Shown: in pieces, positions 8,013 to 16,427 of the stretch
Position numbering within the stretch: the first letter of the stretch is position 1
How the letters are laid out: each line of letters begins with the position of its first letter
Assembly (NCBI GenBank): GCA_963627995.1
Contig: CAVGCV010000013.1
Coordinates: 1 to 64,000 of the forward strand
Direction: 5' to 3'
DNA from: UBA3839 sp963627995
Lineage (GTDB): Bacteria > Bacteroidota > Bacteroidia > Bacteroidales > Bacteroidaceae
Length of the DNA: 64,000 nucleotides
Notes under the pieces: model-generated
What the model was told of the DNA's origin: nothing
The model's database searches: none
What the model saw: only the letters and a program-made list of their open reading frames with translations
Made by a program: the position numbers and the translations under genes

Positions 8013-8777
8013 CTACGCAATCCAGCAGCGCTCGATGCGCGCCACCTTGCCGTCCCTCAGCATTACCTCCGTGTTGATGGGCCCGAACTCACGGGATATG
8101 TCCTCCGGCCCCTCCAGGTATTGCCGCACGCCGGCCGTGACGGTCTTCGGACTGTCGAGCGGCGATTCGTTCCCGTAGCCGTCGGAGACGGTCAGGTCGT
8201 CCGACAGCGGAAGCGTCACTGTCCCCACCTTCGTGTAGAGCTCGTAGCCGTTTTCCACCTGGGTGAAGTAGTAAGTCCCGTCATCGCTCTTCACGAGCTG
8301 TGCGCCGTCATCAGGATTCCCGTTCACATACACAGAGACGGACTTCACGAAGCGCGCCGTGCCCTTGTCCTCGATGTCGTACACCTTGACGCTGTCCACC
8401 TCGACGCTGTCCACCACGCAGGCGTTGCCGTCGTACACGATGGTGTCGCCCGCCACCAGGCCTTCCACCGCCGCCGCGTCGTAACGGTCGGCGCTATACA
8501 CCTCCAGCTTCAGCGTGCGTGCGCTCCAGTCGAAGTCGTCCACCGTGAACGCCGCCGCCAGCGTGTCGTTCGTCAGGTTGCCGAGGTCGGCGCGCGGCGG
8601 CAGCGGCGCCACCCTCCTGCATCTGCCGCCCGGCGGAGCGCACTCGGCCGGGGTGTTGGGGATTGTGTCGGTCTCCGTCTTTCCTTGCTTTCCGCCCGAC
8701 GGCGTGCACGCCACTGCGGCGGCCGCGGCGAATGCCACGACGACGTGCAGCCGCAGGATCCGTTTCTTTTGTTCCAT
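8013..8777 (-). CDS. Putative lipoprotein of unknown function
   Basis: Not recognised. The 254-residue product begins with a basic n-region and hydrophobic stretch ending in a lipobox (AAVAC, Cys about residue 24), then a low-complexity linker, so an outer-membrane or periplasmic lipoprotein is likely. The mature part is acidic and rich in short beta-type segments (SVEVDSVKVYDIED, KSVSVYVNGN) and ends in ARIERCWIA. It is tail-to-tail with the M20 gene, 11 bp apart, and its upstream region holds a phased palindrome array. No catalytic motif is visible. Confidence 0.7.
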   Translation of the reverse strand: MEQKKRILRLHVVVAFAAAAAVACTPSGGKQGKTETDTIPNTPAECAPPGGRCRRVAPLPPRADLGNLTNDTLAAAFTVDDFDWSARTLKLEVYSADRYDAAAVEGLVAGDTIVYDGNACVVDSVEVDSVKVYDIEDKGTARFVKSVSVYVNGNPDDGAQLVKSDDGTYYFTQVENGYELYTKVGTVTLPLSDDLTVSDGYGNESPLDSPKTVTAGVRQYLEGPEDISREFGPINTEVMLRDGKVARIERCWIA

Positions 8778-9037
8778 GGTTTTTTGTGGATGTTCGTTGC
8801 CGCCTCGGCCGTGTCCGCCGGCGGCTTGGTGAATGAATCTGTTGCAGATGAACCGCTATTCGGCGTATTCTCCAAATTTTTCGCCCGAAATTTTCGCCCC
8901 GCCACGTTCTCTCCGTGCGCCCTTGTTCTTGGCGTGGCGGGCGCGTCCCGTCTTGCCGTCGGGAAACGGCCTCAGGCGTCGCCGCCGACGGTCTTCAAAT
9001 ACTTGAAAGACAGACGCTTGAAAGCCGCTGGAAAAAC

Positions 9038-9133
9038 ACTGCGGAGGGACTGGGAAACGTCCGCGGAGAAAAATGTTTTCGTCCGCGGACAAAATTATTT
9101 TTCTCCGCGGAGCGCGGGGGAAAACACTGCGGA
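9038..9133. repeat. 22-bp phased palindrome array, TCCGCGGA type, locus E1
   Basis: Five octamers start at 9038, 9060, 9082, 9104 and 9126, each 22 bp apart: ACTGCGGA, TCCGCGGA, TCCGCGGA, TCCGCGGA, ACTGCGGA. The inner linkers are AT-rich (for example GAAAAATGTTTTCG), so the central 54 bp form a near-perfect inverted repeat. It occupies the 443-bp space between the lipoprotein start (8777) and the EnvC stop (9221). The only other item seen there is CAAATACTTG at 8996-9005, one base from the CAAGTACTTG core but out of phase with this array. Confidence 0.85.
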
Positions 9134-9220
9134 GGTTTCCGGAGCGGTTTTCCCGCGGCCGATGGCAAGTGCCAAGCGACTAAGAATCAGAGAGAAAGAG
9201 CAAGCAGCAGGAGGAGGCGC

Positions 9221-10747
9221 CTACCGCACCCACGCCTCGGGGTTGAGGCGGGTCGTCTCCTGCCGGAGCTGGAAATGGAGGACGGTGTTGCCGTGGTCGT
9301 CCTTGCCGACAGTTCCGAGCGCCTGGCGCGTGGCAACCTGCATGCCCTTGTTCACGCTGACGGACGAAAGGCCGGAATAGACGGAGATGTAGCTGCCGTG
9401 GCGCACCATGACGATGTACTGGTCGCCGTACTGGAAGACGGACGAGACGGTGCCGGCGAACACGGCGCGCGCCATGGCGCCCTGCTGCCCGCGGATGTCG
9501 ATGCCCTTGTTGTCGAGCGTGACGTGGTTCAGCCCGGGCACGGTGTAGCGGCCATAGCGCCCCACGACGGAGTAGCTGCCGGTGATGGGCATGGGCAGCC
9601 GGCCCTTGTTGGCGGCGAACGACGAGGAGAGGCGCGTGTCGGCCTCGGCCTCGGACTTCCAGGCCACGCCCGCCTCGGCTTTCTCGGCGCGCGCCGCCTC
9701 CTTCTCGGCCGCCTTGATTTCGGAGCTGGCCTCCTTGGCCGCGCTGGAGGCACGGCGCGCCTCGGCGCGCGCCGCCTCCTTCTCCTCCCTGCTCCGCGCC
9801 TGGCGGGCGGCTTCCTCGGCGCGCTTCCTGTCGGCCTCGGCGCGCTCCTTGGCCGCCCTGGCCTCGGCCAGCCGCCGCTCGCGCGCGATCCGCGCCGCCT
9901 CGGCGCGCTTGCGCTCCTCTTCGGCCTTGCGCCTGCGCTCGGCTTCGGCGCGCCGCTTGGCTTCGGCTATCTCTTCCTGTATGATTTTCTCGATTTGCGC
10001 GTCGATGGCGGCCTCCTTGCGCTGGTAGTCCTTGATTTGCTGCTGCACGGTGGCCAGGTTCTTGTTGAGGAAGGCCACTTTTTGCTGGCACAGCCCCTTG
10101 TCGGCCTCCAGGCGCCGGCGCGCGCTGACCATGGCCGCCCTGTTGGCCTCGAGGCGGGTCTTCGCGTCGAGCAGCTCGTTCTGCTTGCGGCGCACCTCCG
10201 CCTGCTTCTCCTTGATCATCTCGCCCTGCGCGCGCTGGAAGGCGGAATACTCGCGGACGTAGCGCGCGCGCCGCAGCATCTGCTCCAGGTTCTTGGCGGA
10301 GAAGACGAACATGAGCTTTTCCTGCACCGTCTTGTGGCGCTGGAGGTAGACGAGGGCGCGGCGGTACTTCGACTTGCGGTCGGCGAGCTCGGCCTTCAGC
10401 CTGTCGAGCTCGCGCCCGAGGGTGTCGATGCGCGAGGCAAGGCGCTGTATGTCGGCATTGAGCGAGTCGATGGACTTTTGCTGCCGCCCAATCTGGTGGT
10501 CGAGAATCAGCACCGAGTCGAGGCTCTGGCGGATGTCCTTGTTGAGCTGTGCCGCCTGCTGCTGCGACTGGCGGCGCGCACGCTGCATGGCCGTCTGCTC
10601 CTGCTGCAGCCTCCGCTTGCGGTCGGTGGGGGTGGTGGCGGCGGTGCTCGTCGTCCGGCTGCGCGTGGCGGTGGCGCGCCTGGGGCGTTGCGCCACGGCG
10701 GACAGGACGGCGCAGGACAGGAGCAGGAGGACGAGGAGGCGTTTCAT
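9221..10747 (-). CDS. EnvC-like murein hydrolase activator (coiled coil + degenerate LytM/M23)
   Basis: Secreted regulator of cell-wall amidases. The 508-residue protein has a signal peptide (MKRLLVLLLLSCAVLSAVAQ), a long charged coiled coil (about 45-340, very rich in E, K, R and A) and a C-terminal LytM domain (about 385-505). The domain lacks a full M23 zinc site: the expected HxxxD reads NKGID, so the histidine is replaced, and YxHL reads VYSGL, while LHFQLR is kept. E. coli EnvC is also catalytically dead, so an activator role during septal splitting is inferred. Third or fourth gene of a dut-TPR-DUF4292-EnvC operon that recurs in Bacteroidetes; 12 bp separate it from the lipoprotein gene. 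Confidence 0.86.
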   Translation of the reverse strand: MKRLLVLLLLSCAVLSAVAQRPRRATATRSRTTSTAATTPTDRKRRLQQEQTAMQRARRQSQQQAAQLNKDIRQSLDSVLILDHQIGRQQKSIDSLNADIQRLASRIDTLGRELDRLKAELADRKSKYRRALVYLQRHKTVQEKLMFVFSAKNLEQMLRRARYVREYSAFQRAQGEMIKEKQAEVRRKQNELLDAKTRLEANRAAMVSARRRLEADKGLCQQKVAFLNKNLATVQQQIKDYQRKEAAIDAQIEKIIQEEIAEAKRRAEAERRRKAEEERKRAEAARIARERRLAEARAAKERAEADRKRAEEAARQARSREEKEAARAEARRASSAAKEASSEIKAAEKEAARAEKAEAGVAWKSEAEADTRLSSSFAANKGRLPMPITGSYSVVGRYGRYTVPGLNHVTLDNKGIDIRGQQGAMARAVFAGTVSSVFQYGDQYIVMVRHGSYISVYSGLSSVSVNKGMQVATRQALGTVGKDDHGNTVLHFQLRQETTRLNPEAWVR

Positions 10748-10759
10748 GGGCGGCGCTGC

Positions 10760-11626
10760 TTACTTGACCAGGGCGTGGAGGATTCGCTCGGGGTCGGCCT
10801 TGGTGTATTTTGAGGGGGCTTTCGTCCGCGCCGCCCAGTCGGACGAGGCGCGCACCGACGAGAGGGAGAAGGTGAGCGACGCCTGCCGGCGGCCCATGAC
10901 GAAGGACATGACCATGCTGCGCGGGAAGCGCTTGTTCTCGAACTTGTCGAAGTCGGAGTAGTCGAACGAGAACTGGGCGGTGCTGTCGGAGTTGCTGGTG
11001 ATGGACGTGCGGTTGAGCGTTCCCGACGGGGCGGTCGTGAAGAACGTGTAGCGCAGCATCCTGTCGCGATAGGCGAGGTTCACCGCCCCCTGCGGGGCGG
11101 GCGCCGCGCCGTGGTCGCCAGTGATGGCGAAGGCGTCGGCCGCGGGGGCGGCGCGCCCGGGCTGGAACATCTCGTTCCAGAAGAGCGACTGCAGGGTGTT
11201 GAAGTCGATGTTGGCGCGCCGCAGGAACGGCACCTCGCTGTAGGGGACGTCCACGTACTGCTTGTTGATGCGGTCGATGATGAGCACGCGCGTCTTGCTG
11301 AACTCCATGCGCCCCACCTCGGCGATGCCGACAAGGGGGTCGACGAGCGAGAGCTGGATGACGTTGTCCTTGCGCATCCGGAGCGAGCCCGTGGTGCGGA
11401 TGGACTTGCCGCCCATCTGCATCTGCACGCGCACCCTGGCCACGAGGTTCTTCTCGTCCACGGCGTTGGCGCAGACGGTCTGCACGTAGCTCGACGCTGA
11501 GAAGGCGGCCTGCACGGCCGGCGTGCCGGCCGCCTCTCCGCCCGCCGCCCTCCGCTGCGAGCCGCAGGAGGCGAGGAGCAGGCAGAGGGCGCAGGCGGCC
11601 GCGGCGAATGGGCGTGTGCGTTTCAT
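10760..11626 (-). CDS. DUF4292 family lipoprotein
   Basis: 288-residue lipoprotein: MKRTRPFAAAACALCLLLASCGS gives a lipobox with Cys about residue 21. The mature part has the LolA/LolB-like character of DUF4292 (RVQMQMGGKSIRTTGSLRMRKDNVIQLSLVDPLVGIAEVGRMEFSK broken here at MRKDN), with alternating beta strands thought to bind lipid. The exact role of the family is unknown. It lies 31 bp after the TPR gene and 12 bp before the EnvC gene, so a part in envelope assembly is a reasonable inference from context only. Confidence 0.8.
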   Translation of the reverse strand: MKRTRPFAAAACALCLLLASCGSQRRAAGGEAAGTPAVQAAFSASSYVQTVCANAVDEKNLVARVRVQMQMGGKSIRTTGSLRMRKDNVIQLSLVDPLVGIAEVGRMEFSKTRVLIIDRINKQYVDVPYSEVPFLRRANIDFNTLQSLFWNEMFQPGRAAPAADAFAITGDHGAAPAPQGAVNLAYRDRMLRYTFFTTAPSGTLNRTSITSNSDSTAQFSFDYSDFDKFENKRFPRSMVMSFVMGRRQASLTFSLSSVRASSDWAARTKAPSKYTKADPERILHALVK

Positions 11627-11657
11627 TTCCTCACGTTTGTGTCCGTTGCTTCGTTCC

Positions 11658-13412
11658 TTATTGTTTGGGCGCCACGTACCTCTTCCGCCTGAGCTTCTCG
11701 TCGATGGTGGCGGAGTCGACCCCCAGCGACTTGGCCTGCTGCCAGAGCTGGACGGCGCGGGCGGTGTCGCCGCACTTGGCGTAGATGTCGCCCGCGTGCT
11801 CCACGAGGGTCGCGTCGTCGGGCGCGACGGGGTCGCCCAGCAGCGCCATGACGGTGTCGATGACCGCGCGCGCCTCGGCGTAGCGCTTCTGCTGGAAGAG
11901 AATCCAGGCGTAGGTGTCGAGGTAGGTGGGGTTGTCGCCCTCCTTCCTGATGGAGCGCTGCGACATCTCGGCGGCGCGGTCGAGGTCGCGCTTCTGGAGC
12001 GACAGGTAGTAGGCGTAGTTGTTCAGCACGAGCGCGTCGTCGGGGCGGTAGAGCAGGCAGGAGTCGTAGGACTCGAACGCGCGCTTGTCGTCGCCGAGCA
12101 TGTGGTAGAGGTCGCCGCTGATGGCGTAGATGTTGGTGAGGAGCGAGAGGTTGCTCTTGTCGTCCACCTTGGCCAGCCCCTTCTGGAAGGTGTCGAGCGC
12201 CTCGCGGTTGCGCCGCTGCTGGAAGTAGCCGATGCCGAGGTAGTAGTAGTAGACGGGGTCGGACGTGTTGTAGTCGACGGCCGTCTTGCACAGGCGGATC
12301 ATCTCGGCGGTGTCGTTCTCCTGGATGGAGTAGGTCAGCAGCTGGTTGCGCGCGAGGTCGGCCTCGGGGTCGATGCGGAGCATCTGCAGGAGGACGGGCT
12401 TGATGGCCGCGGGCGGCAGCTCGCGCGCGACCATGTAGCGGGCGCACAGCTCGGCCATGCGCGTGTCCTTTTGCGGGAGCGCCAGCACGCGGCGGAAGAG
12501 CGGCAGCACCTTGGTGGTGTCGTCGCGCTGCTGGATGTTGGTGTAGGCGAAGCTCTGCATGAAGCGCACGCGCGTGTCGTCGTCGATTTGCTCGTTCGCC
12601 ACGAGCCGCTCCATGGCGTCCATGTAGAGCGAGTCGTTGCCCGTCTGCTGGTAGTAGTTGGCGAGCGAGAGCTGGAGGTTGATGTTGTCGGGGCTGTCCC
12701 GCTCGATTTGCCGGTAGACGCCGTAGGCGTCGTCGAGCCTGCCGTTGTCGAGGTAGAGGTCGCCGATGAGCACGCGGTAGCGCACGTCGTTGGGGTATTC
12801 CTCGGCCAGTGCCTTCATCTCGGCGAAAGCGCGCTTCTCGTCCTTCATCTGGGCGTAGGCGCGGAACTTCTCCATCGACAGCTGCTCGCTCTTTCCCTCG
12901 AGCAACTCCACGCGGTCGAGGGTCTTCACGACGCTGGCGAAGTCCTGCTTCCGCGTGTACATGTCGACGAGCATGAGCAGCACGTCGCTCTTCTGCGGAT
13001 ACTGCTTCGACATCTGCTCCAGCTGGGCGATGGCGTCGCCGTCGCGCTTTTGGCCGACATAGAGCTCCACCAGCGCCTGCTTGAGCCAGAAGTTGCCGGT
13101 GTCGATGGCTGCGGCGCGCTCCATCATCCGCAGGGCCATGGAGTCGTTGCGCAGGTGGTGGCCATAGTTCGACATCTCGTAGAGGGCACCGACGAGCCGG
13201 GGGTTCAGGGCGAGCGCGTGGCGGAAGAGGGCGAACGCCTCGGTGTGGCTGCCTTTCATCTGCTGGCGCAGGGCCTCCAGGTAGAATGCGTCGGCCTTCT
13301 CCTCCACCCCGGAGGGGGTGTCGGACGGAAGCAGCGCGTCCGTCTTCTGGGCCCGCAGGACGGACGGCAGGAAAAAGAGTATCGGGAGTATGAGCGGAAA
13401 GACTTGCTTCAT
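11658..13412 (-). CDS. TPR-repeat protein, exported
   Basis: 584 residues with a signal peptide (MKQVFPLILPILFFLPSVLRA) followed by TPR-like helical repeats through most of the length (for example AFALFRHALALNPRLVGALYEMSN and NREALDTFQKGLAKVDDKSNL). Start is the ATG at 13410-13412, which gives the signal peptide; the longer frame upstream runs into dut. It is 19 bp after dut and 31 bp before the DUF4292 gene. TPR proteins in this operon position are common in Bacteroidetes, but their partner is not known to me. Confidence 0.85.
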   Translation of the reverse strand: MKQVFPLILPILFFLPSVLRAQKTDALLPSDTPSGVEEKADAFYLEALRQQMKGSHTEAFALFRHALALNPRLVGALYEMSNYGHHLRNDSMALRMMERAAAIDTGNFWLKQALVELYVGQKRDGDAIAQLEQMSKQYPQKSDVLLMLVDMYTRKQDFASVVKTLDRVELLEGKSEQLSMEKFRAYAQMKDEKRAFAEMKALAEEYPNDVRYRVLIGDLYLDNGRLDDAYGVYRQIERDSPDNINLQLSLANYYQQTGNDSLYMDAMERLVANEQIDDDTRVRFMQSFAYTNIQQRDDTTKVLPLFRRVLALPQKDTRMAELCARYMVARELPPAAIKPVLLQMLRIDPEADLARNQLLTYSIQENDTAEMIRLCKTAVDYNTSDPVYYYYLGIGYFQQRRNREALDTFQKGLAKVDDKSNLSLLTNIYAISGDLYHMLGDDKRAFESYDSCLLYRPDDALVLNNYAYYLSLQKRDLDRAAEMSQRSIRKEGDNPTYLDTYAWILFQQKRYAEARAVIDTVMALLGDPVAPDDATLVEHAGDIYAKCGDTARAVQLWQQAKSLGVDSATIDEKLRRKRYVAPKQ

Positions 13413-13431
13413 GGCTGTTCCACACGTCCTT

Positions 13432-13863
13432 TTACACGCCCGTGTGCCCGAATCCGCCCGCGCCGCGCTCCGTGTCTTCGAGGGTCTCGACCGGCCGCCA
13501 GGCGACCTGCTCAAAGCGGGAGACGACCATTTGCGCAACGCGGTCGCCGTCGTTGATGACGAAGGGCTCCTGCCCAAGATTGACGAGCGCGATGCAGACT
13601 TCCCCGCGGTAGTCGGCGTCGATGGTTCCCGGCGAGTTGAGGACGGTCACGCCCCGCTTGACGGCAAGCCCGCTGCGCGGCCGCACCTGCGCCTCGTAGC
13701 CGTCGGGCAGCGCCATGAACAGCCCCGTCGGCACGAGGCACCGCGCCATGGGGGGGAGGGTCATCGGCGCGTCGATGTTGGCGCGCAAGTCGAGGCCGGC
13801 CGACTGTTGCGTCTCGTACTGAGGCAGGGGGTGGCGCGACTTGTTGATGATGCGGACTTGCAT
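13432..13863 (-). CDS. dut: dUTP diphosphatase
   Basis: Hydrolyses dUTP to dUMP and pyrophosphate, supplying the thymidylate pathway and keeping uracil out of DNA. The 143-residue trimeric-type dUTPase shows motifs 1-5: AGLDLRA, PRSGLAVK, GTIDADYRGE, INDGDRVAQMVV and the C-terminal arm ERGAGGFGHTG. Start is the ATG giving MQVRIINKS, the usual N-terminus; the upstream MLILQ extension would pass through the promoter. First gene of the operon leading to the EnvC gene and divergent from dgt, another nucleotide-pool enzyme. Confidence 0.96.
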   Translation of the reverse strand: MQVRIINKSRHPLPQYETQQSAGLDLRANIDAPMTLPPMARCLVPTGLFMALPDGYEAQVRPRSGLAVKRGVTVLNSPGTIDADYRGEVCIALVNLGQEPFVINDGDRVAQMVVSRFEQVAWRPVETLEDTERGAGGFGHTGV

Positions 13864-13898
13864 GGGAGTTTTCAGCTTGGCGTATGATTCTTCAGGCT

Positions 13899-13907
13899 GC
13901 AAAATTA
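13899..13907 (-). promoter_or_regulatory. -7 promoter element for dut operon
   Basis: Minus strand reads TAATTTTGC (TAnnTTTGY), 36 bp upstream of the dut ATG, in the AT-rich dut/dgt divergent region. Confidence 0.55.
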
Positions 13908-13962
13908 GCAATAAAATATTATTTCGCTGGCACGGCTGCGCGCTGAATTACCAAACTTACAT

Positions 13963-13971
13963 TATTTTTGC
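13963..13971 (+). promoter_or_regulatory. -7 promoter element for dgt
   Basis: TATTTTTGC (TAnnTTTGY) lies 23 bp upstream of the dgt ATG. The leader would be very short, about 15 nt. Confidence 0.55.
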
Positions 13972-13993
13972 AGAAATTTTGCAACCAAGAAAC

Positions 13994-15322
13994 ATGGGCA
14001 TGAACTGGCAGCAACTCATCTCGAACAAGCGTTTGGGGCAGGAGGAATTGCACGTGCGCCGCAAGGACGACCGCACGGAGTACAAGCGCGACTACGACCG
14101 GCTGATTTTCTCGGCCCCGTTCCGAAGGCTTCAGAACAAGACGCAGGTGTTTCCCCTCCCCGGCAGCGTGTTTGTGCACAACCGCCTCACGCACTCGCTC
14201 GAGGTGGCGAGCCTGGGGCGCAGCCTCGGCGACGACGTGGCGCGCCTGCTGCTGGAGGGGCGCCCCGAGCTGGCGTCGTGCCACATCGGCGAAATCGGGG
14301 CCATCGTCAGCGCGGCCTGCCTGGCGCACGACATGGGCAATCCGCCGTTCGGCCATTCGGGCGAGCGCGCCATCTCCTCCTATTTCAGCGAGGGGAACGG
14401 GCTGCAATACCGGCGCGAGGTGAGCGAAGCGGAATGGAGCGACTTCGTCCGTTTCGACGGCAACGCCAACGCCTTCCGCCTGCTCACGCACCAGTTCAAG
14501 GGACGGCGGAGGGGCGGGTTCGTGATGACCTACAGCACGCTGGCCTCCGTCGTGAAGTATCCCTTCCCCTCCACGGCGGCCGGCAAGAAGCACAAGTTCG
14601 GCTTCTTCCACGCGGAGAAGGAGATTTACGAGCGCATCGCCGATGAGCTGGGGCTGCGGCCGGACGCGCCCGGCAACGCGTTCCACCGCCACCCGCTCGT
14701 CTACCTGGTCGAGGCGGCCGACGACATCTGCTATGAAATCATGGACATCGAGGACGCCCACAAGCTCAGGCTGCTGTCAACGGAGGAGACGAAAGAGCTG
14801 CTCCTCGGCTTCTGCGACCCGGAACGCGCCGACCACATGGAAAGCGTGATGCGCCAGGTGGACGACGTGAACGAGCGCATCGTCTACCTGCGCTCCTGCG
14901 CCATCGGCAACTTGGAGCGCGAGTGCGTAAGGACTTTTGTGGAGAACGAGCGGGCCATCCTCGACGGCACGTTCGCGGGGTCGCTCGTCAAGAACATCCG
15001 CCCGAGCCTTGCCAGAGCGTATGAGGCTTGCGCCAGGACCTCGTTCGCGCGGATTTACAAGAGCAAGGACGTGGTGGACGTGGAGCTGGCCGGCTACCGC
15101 ATCATCTCCGAACTCATCGACCTCTTCACCGAGGCGGCCATGCACCCCGAGCGCGCGTACTCCCAGCTGCTGCTGGCGCGCGTGTCCTCGCAATACGAGG
15201 TCGGCGCGGCGGACACCTACACGCGCATCATGGCCGTGCTCGACTTCATTTCGGGGATGACCGACGTGTTCGCGCTCGACCTCTTCCGCAAGGTCAACGG
15301 CGAGAGCCTGCCGATGATTTGA
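13994..15322 (+). CDS. dgt: dGTP triphosphohydrolase
   Basis: HD-domain enzyme that splits dGTP into deoxyguanosine and triphosphate. The 442-residue product has FRRLQNKTQVFPLP, the first metal histidine in RLTHSLEVASLG, the HD pair in ACLAHDMGNPPFGHSG and the later aspartate in VEAADDICYEIMDIEDA. Start is ATG at 13994 (MGMNWQQLISNKRLG), shortly after the -7 element; a second ATG two codons on is equally possible. It is divergent from dut and ends at a strong bidirectional terminator. Confidence 0.95.
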   Translation: MGMNWQQLISNKRLGQEELHVRRKDDRTEYKRDYDRLIFSAPFRRLQNKTQVFPLPGSVFVHNRLTHSLEVASLGRSLGDDVARLLLEGRPELASCHIGEIGAIVSAACLAHDMGNPPFGHSGERAISSYFSEGNGLQYRREVSEAEWSDFVRFDGNANAFRLLTHQFKGRRRGGFVMTYSTLASVVKYPFPSTAAGKKHKFGFFHAEKEIYERIADELGLRPDAPGNAFHRHPLVYLVEAADDICYEIMDIEDAHKLRLLSTEETKELLLGFCDPERADHMESVMRQVDDVNERIVYLRSCAIGNLERECVRTFVENERAILDGTFAGSLVKNIRPSLARAYEACARTSFARIYKSKDVVDVELAGYRIISELIDLFTEAAMHPERAYSQLLLARVSSQYEVGAADTYTRIMAVLDFISGMTDVFALDLFRKVNGESLPMI

Positions 15323-15338
15323 AACATGCTCCGTATGC

Positions 15339-15392
15339 AACGACGCGCCCCGCGTTCCGTCCTGTCGAGCGGAACGCGGGGCGCGTCGTTTT
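15339..15392. terminator. Bidirectional intrinsic terminator between dgt and glsB
   Basis: A perfect 20-bp stem: 15339-15358 pairs with 15371-15390, loop of 12 nt. It begins with AA and ends with TTTT, so it has a T tract on both strands and can serve both convergent genes. Confidence 0.9.
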
Positions 15393-15402
15393 CCCCTAAG
15401 GG

Positions 15403-16392
15403 CTACACTTTCTCGCTGATGACCTTGTTGGCCCCGCTCGTAATCTTGATGTACTCGGGATGGGCTTTGGCGAACGACTCGATGTGCCGCACATACTTGT
15501 CGTCCAGGATCTCGTCGATGGTGATGAGGATGCCCGTCTCCTCCACGTCGCCGAACCCGTCGTTGATGGCCGTGCCGAAGAGCTTCATCGTCGGCGAAAG
15601 CGACATGTAGGCATTGACCAGCGGCGGGATGTTCAGGCCGCAGGCGCGCACCTCGTGGTTCAGGATGCGGTAGTCGTCCTTGAAGTTGTCCTCGCAGAAG
15701 ATTTTCGCGAACTCCGCCGGGTCGTGTTCCAGCTGCAGCGGGTGCATCGGGAGGATGAGCTGGTCCTTGTCCTCGAAATGCTTCTTCAGGAAATAAAGAA
15801 TCATGTCGCGGCAGCGGCGGTTGTAGCTCGGGTACATGGTCATCTTTCCGAAAAAGTACTTCACGTTCGGCTTGATGATGGTCAGCGCGCCCAGTCCGTC
15901 CCAAAGGTTGTCGAGCGCAAAGATGGCTTTCGAGCCGACGCGCGTGGACTGGTATTCGAGCGAGACGAACGAACGGCCCAGCTCGATGGTGTAGGGCATA
16001 TAGTCGCGCATGAACTTCCCGGAGAAGTGGAACATGTGGCTCGTGGCCAGCACGGGCTGCCCCTGCTCGTCCACCTTGCAGTCCGTCCCGAGGATGTAGC
16101 GGTAGCCGCCGATGATTTTCTCCTCTTCGGGGTCCCACACGATGAGCTGCTTGTAGGGATGCTCGCAGGTGTCGAACTCGTCGAGGTCGAGCTCCTTGCC
16201 CGTCCCGCCCCCGGCGGCGCGGAACACGATTTCACGGATGCGGCCGATCTCCCTCACCACGTTCGGCGCGTCCTGCCACGTGACGACGTATATCTCGTTG
16301 TTGCTCTTGTTCGTGAAACGCAAGCGTTTGTCCTCTGTCAGTTCTGACTTCAGCACCGACACGGGTATCGGCGCAATGATTGTAGCGTCCAT
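15403..16392 (-). CDS. glsB: GNAT-type N-acyltransferase, GlsB/OlsB-like
   Basis: 329-residue protein of the hemolysin/OlsB-like GNAT family. Bacteroides GlsB transfers a 3-hydroxyacyl chain to the amino group of glycine, the first step of glycine-lipid synthesis. Visible features: RIREIVFRAAGGGTGKELDLDEFD near 50-75 (split here after AGGGTGKE), VWDPEEEKIIGGYRYILG, and FHFSGKFMRDYMPYTIELGRSFV around 150-170. It lies 35 bp after a PlsC-type acyltransferase gene, matching the glsB-glsA pairing, which is the main reason for the specific name. An ornithine-lipid role is the alternative. Confidence 0.82.
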   Translation of the reverse strand: MDATIIAPIPVSVLKSELTEDKRLRFTNKSNNEIYVVTWQDAPNVVREIGRIREIVFRAAGGGTGKELDLDEFDTCEHPYKQLIVWDPEEEKIIGGYRYILGTDCKVDEQGQPVLATSHMFHFSGKFMRDYMPYTIELGRSFVSLEYQSTRVGSKAIFALDNLWDGLGALTIIKPNVKYFFGKMTMYPSYNRRCRDMILYFLKKHFEDKDQLILPMHPLQLEHDPAEFAKIFCEDNFKDDYRILNHEVRACGLNIPPLVNAYMSLSPTMKLFGTAINDGFGDVEETGILITIDEILDDKYVRHIESFAKAHPEYIKITSGANKVISEKV

Positions 16393-16427
16393 CTGTTGTC
16401 TTGTCGTAGTCTCTCTAAGTCTCTCTC

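Noticed and set aside
8996..9005. CAAATACTTG as an extra member of array E1
   Set aside because: It differs by one base from CAAGTACTTG but is not on the 22-bp grid of the neighbouring array.
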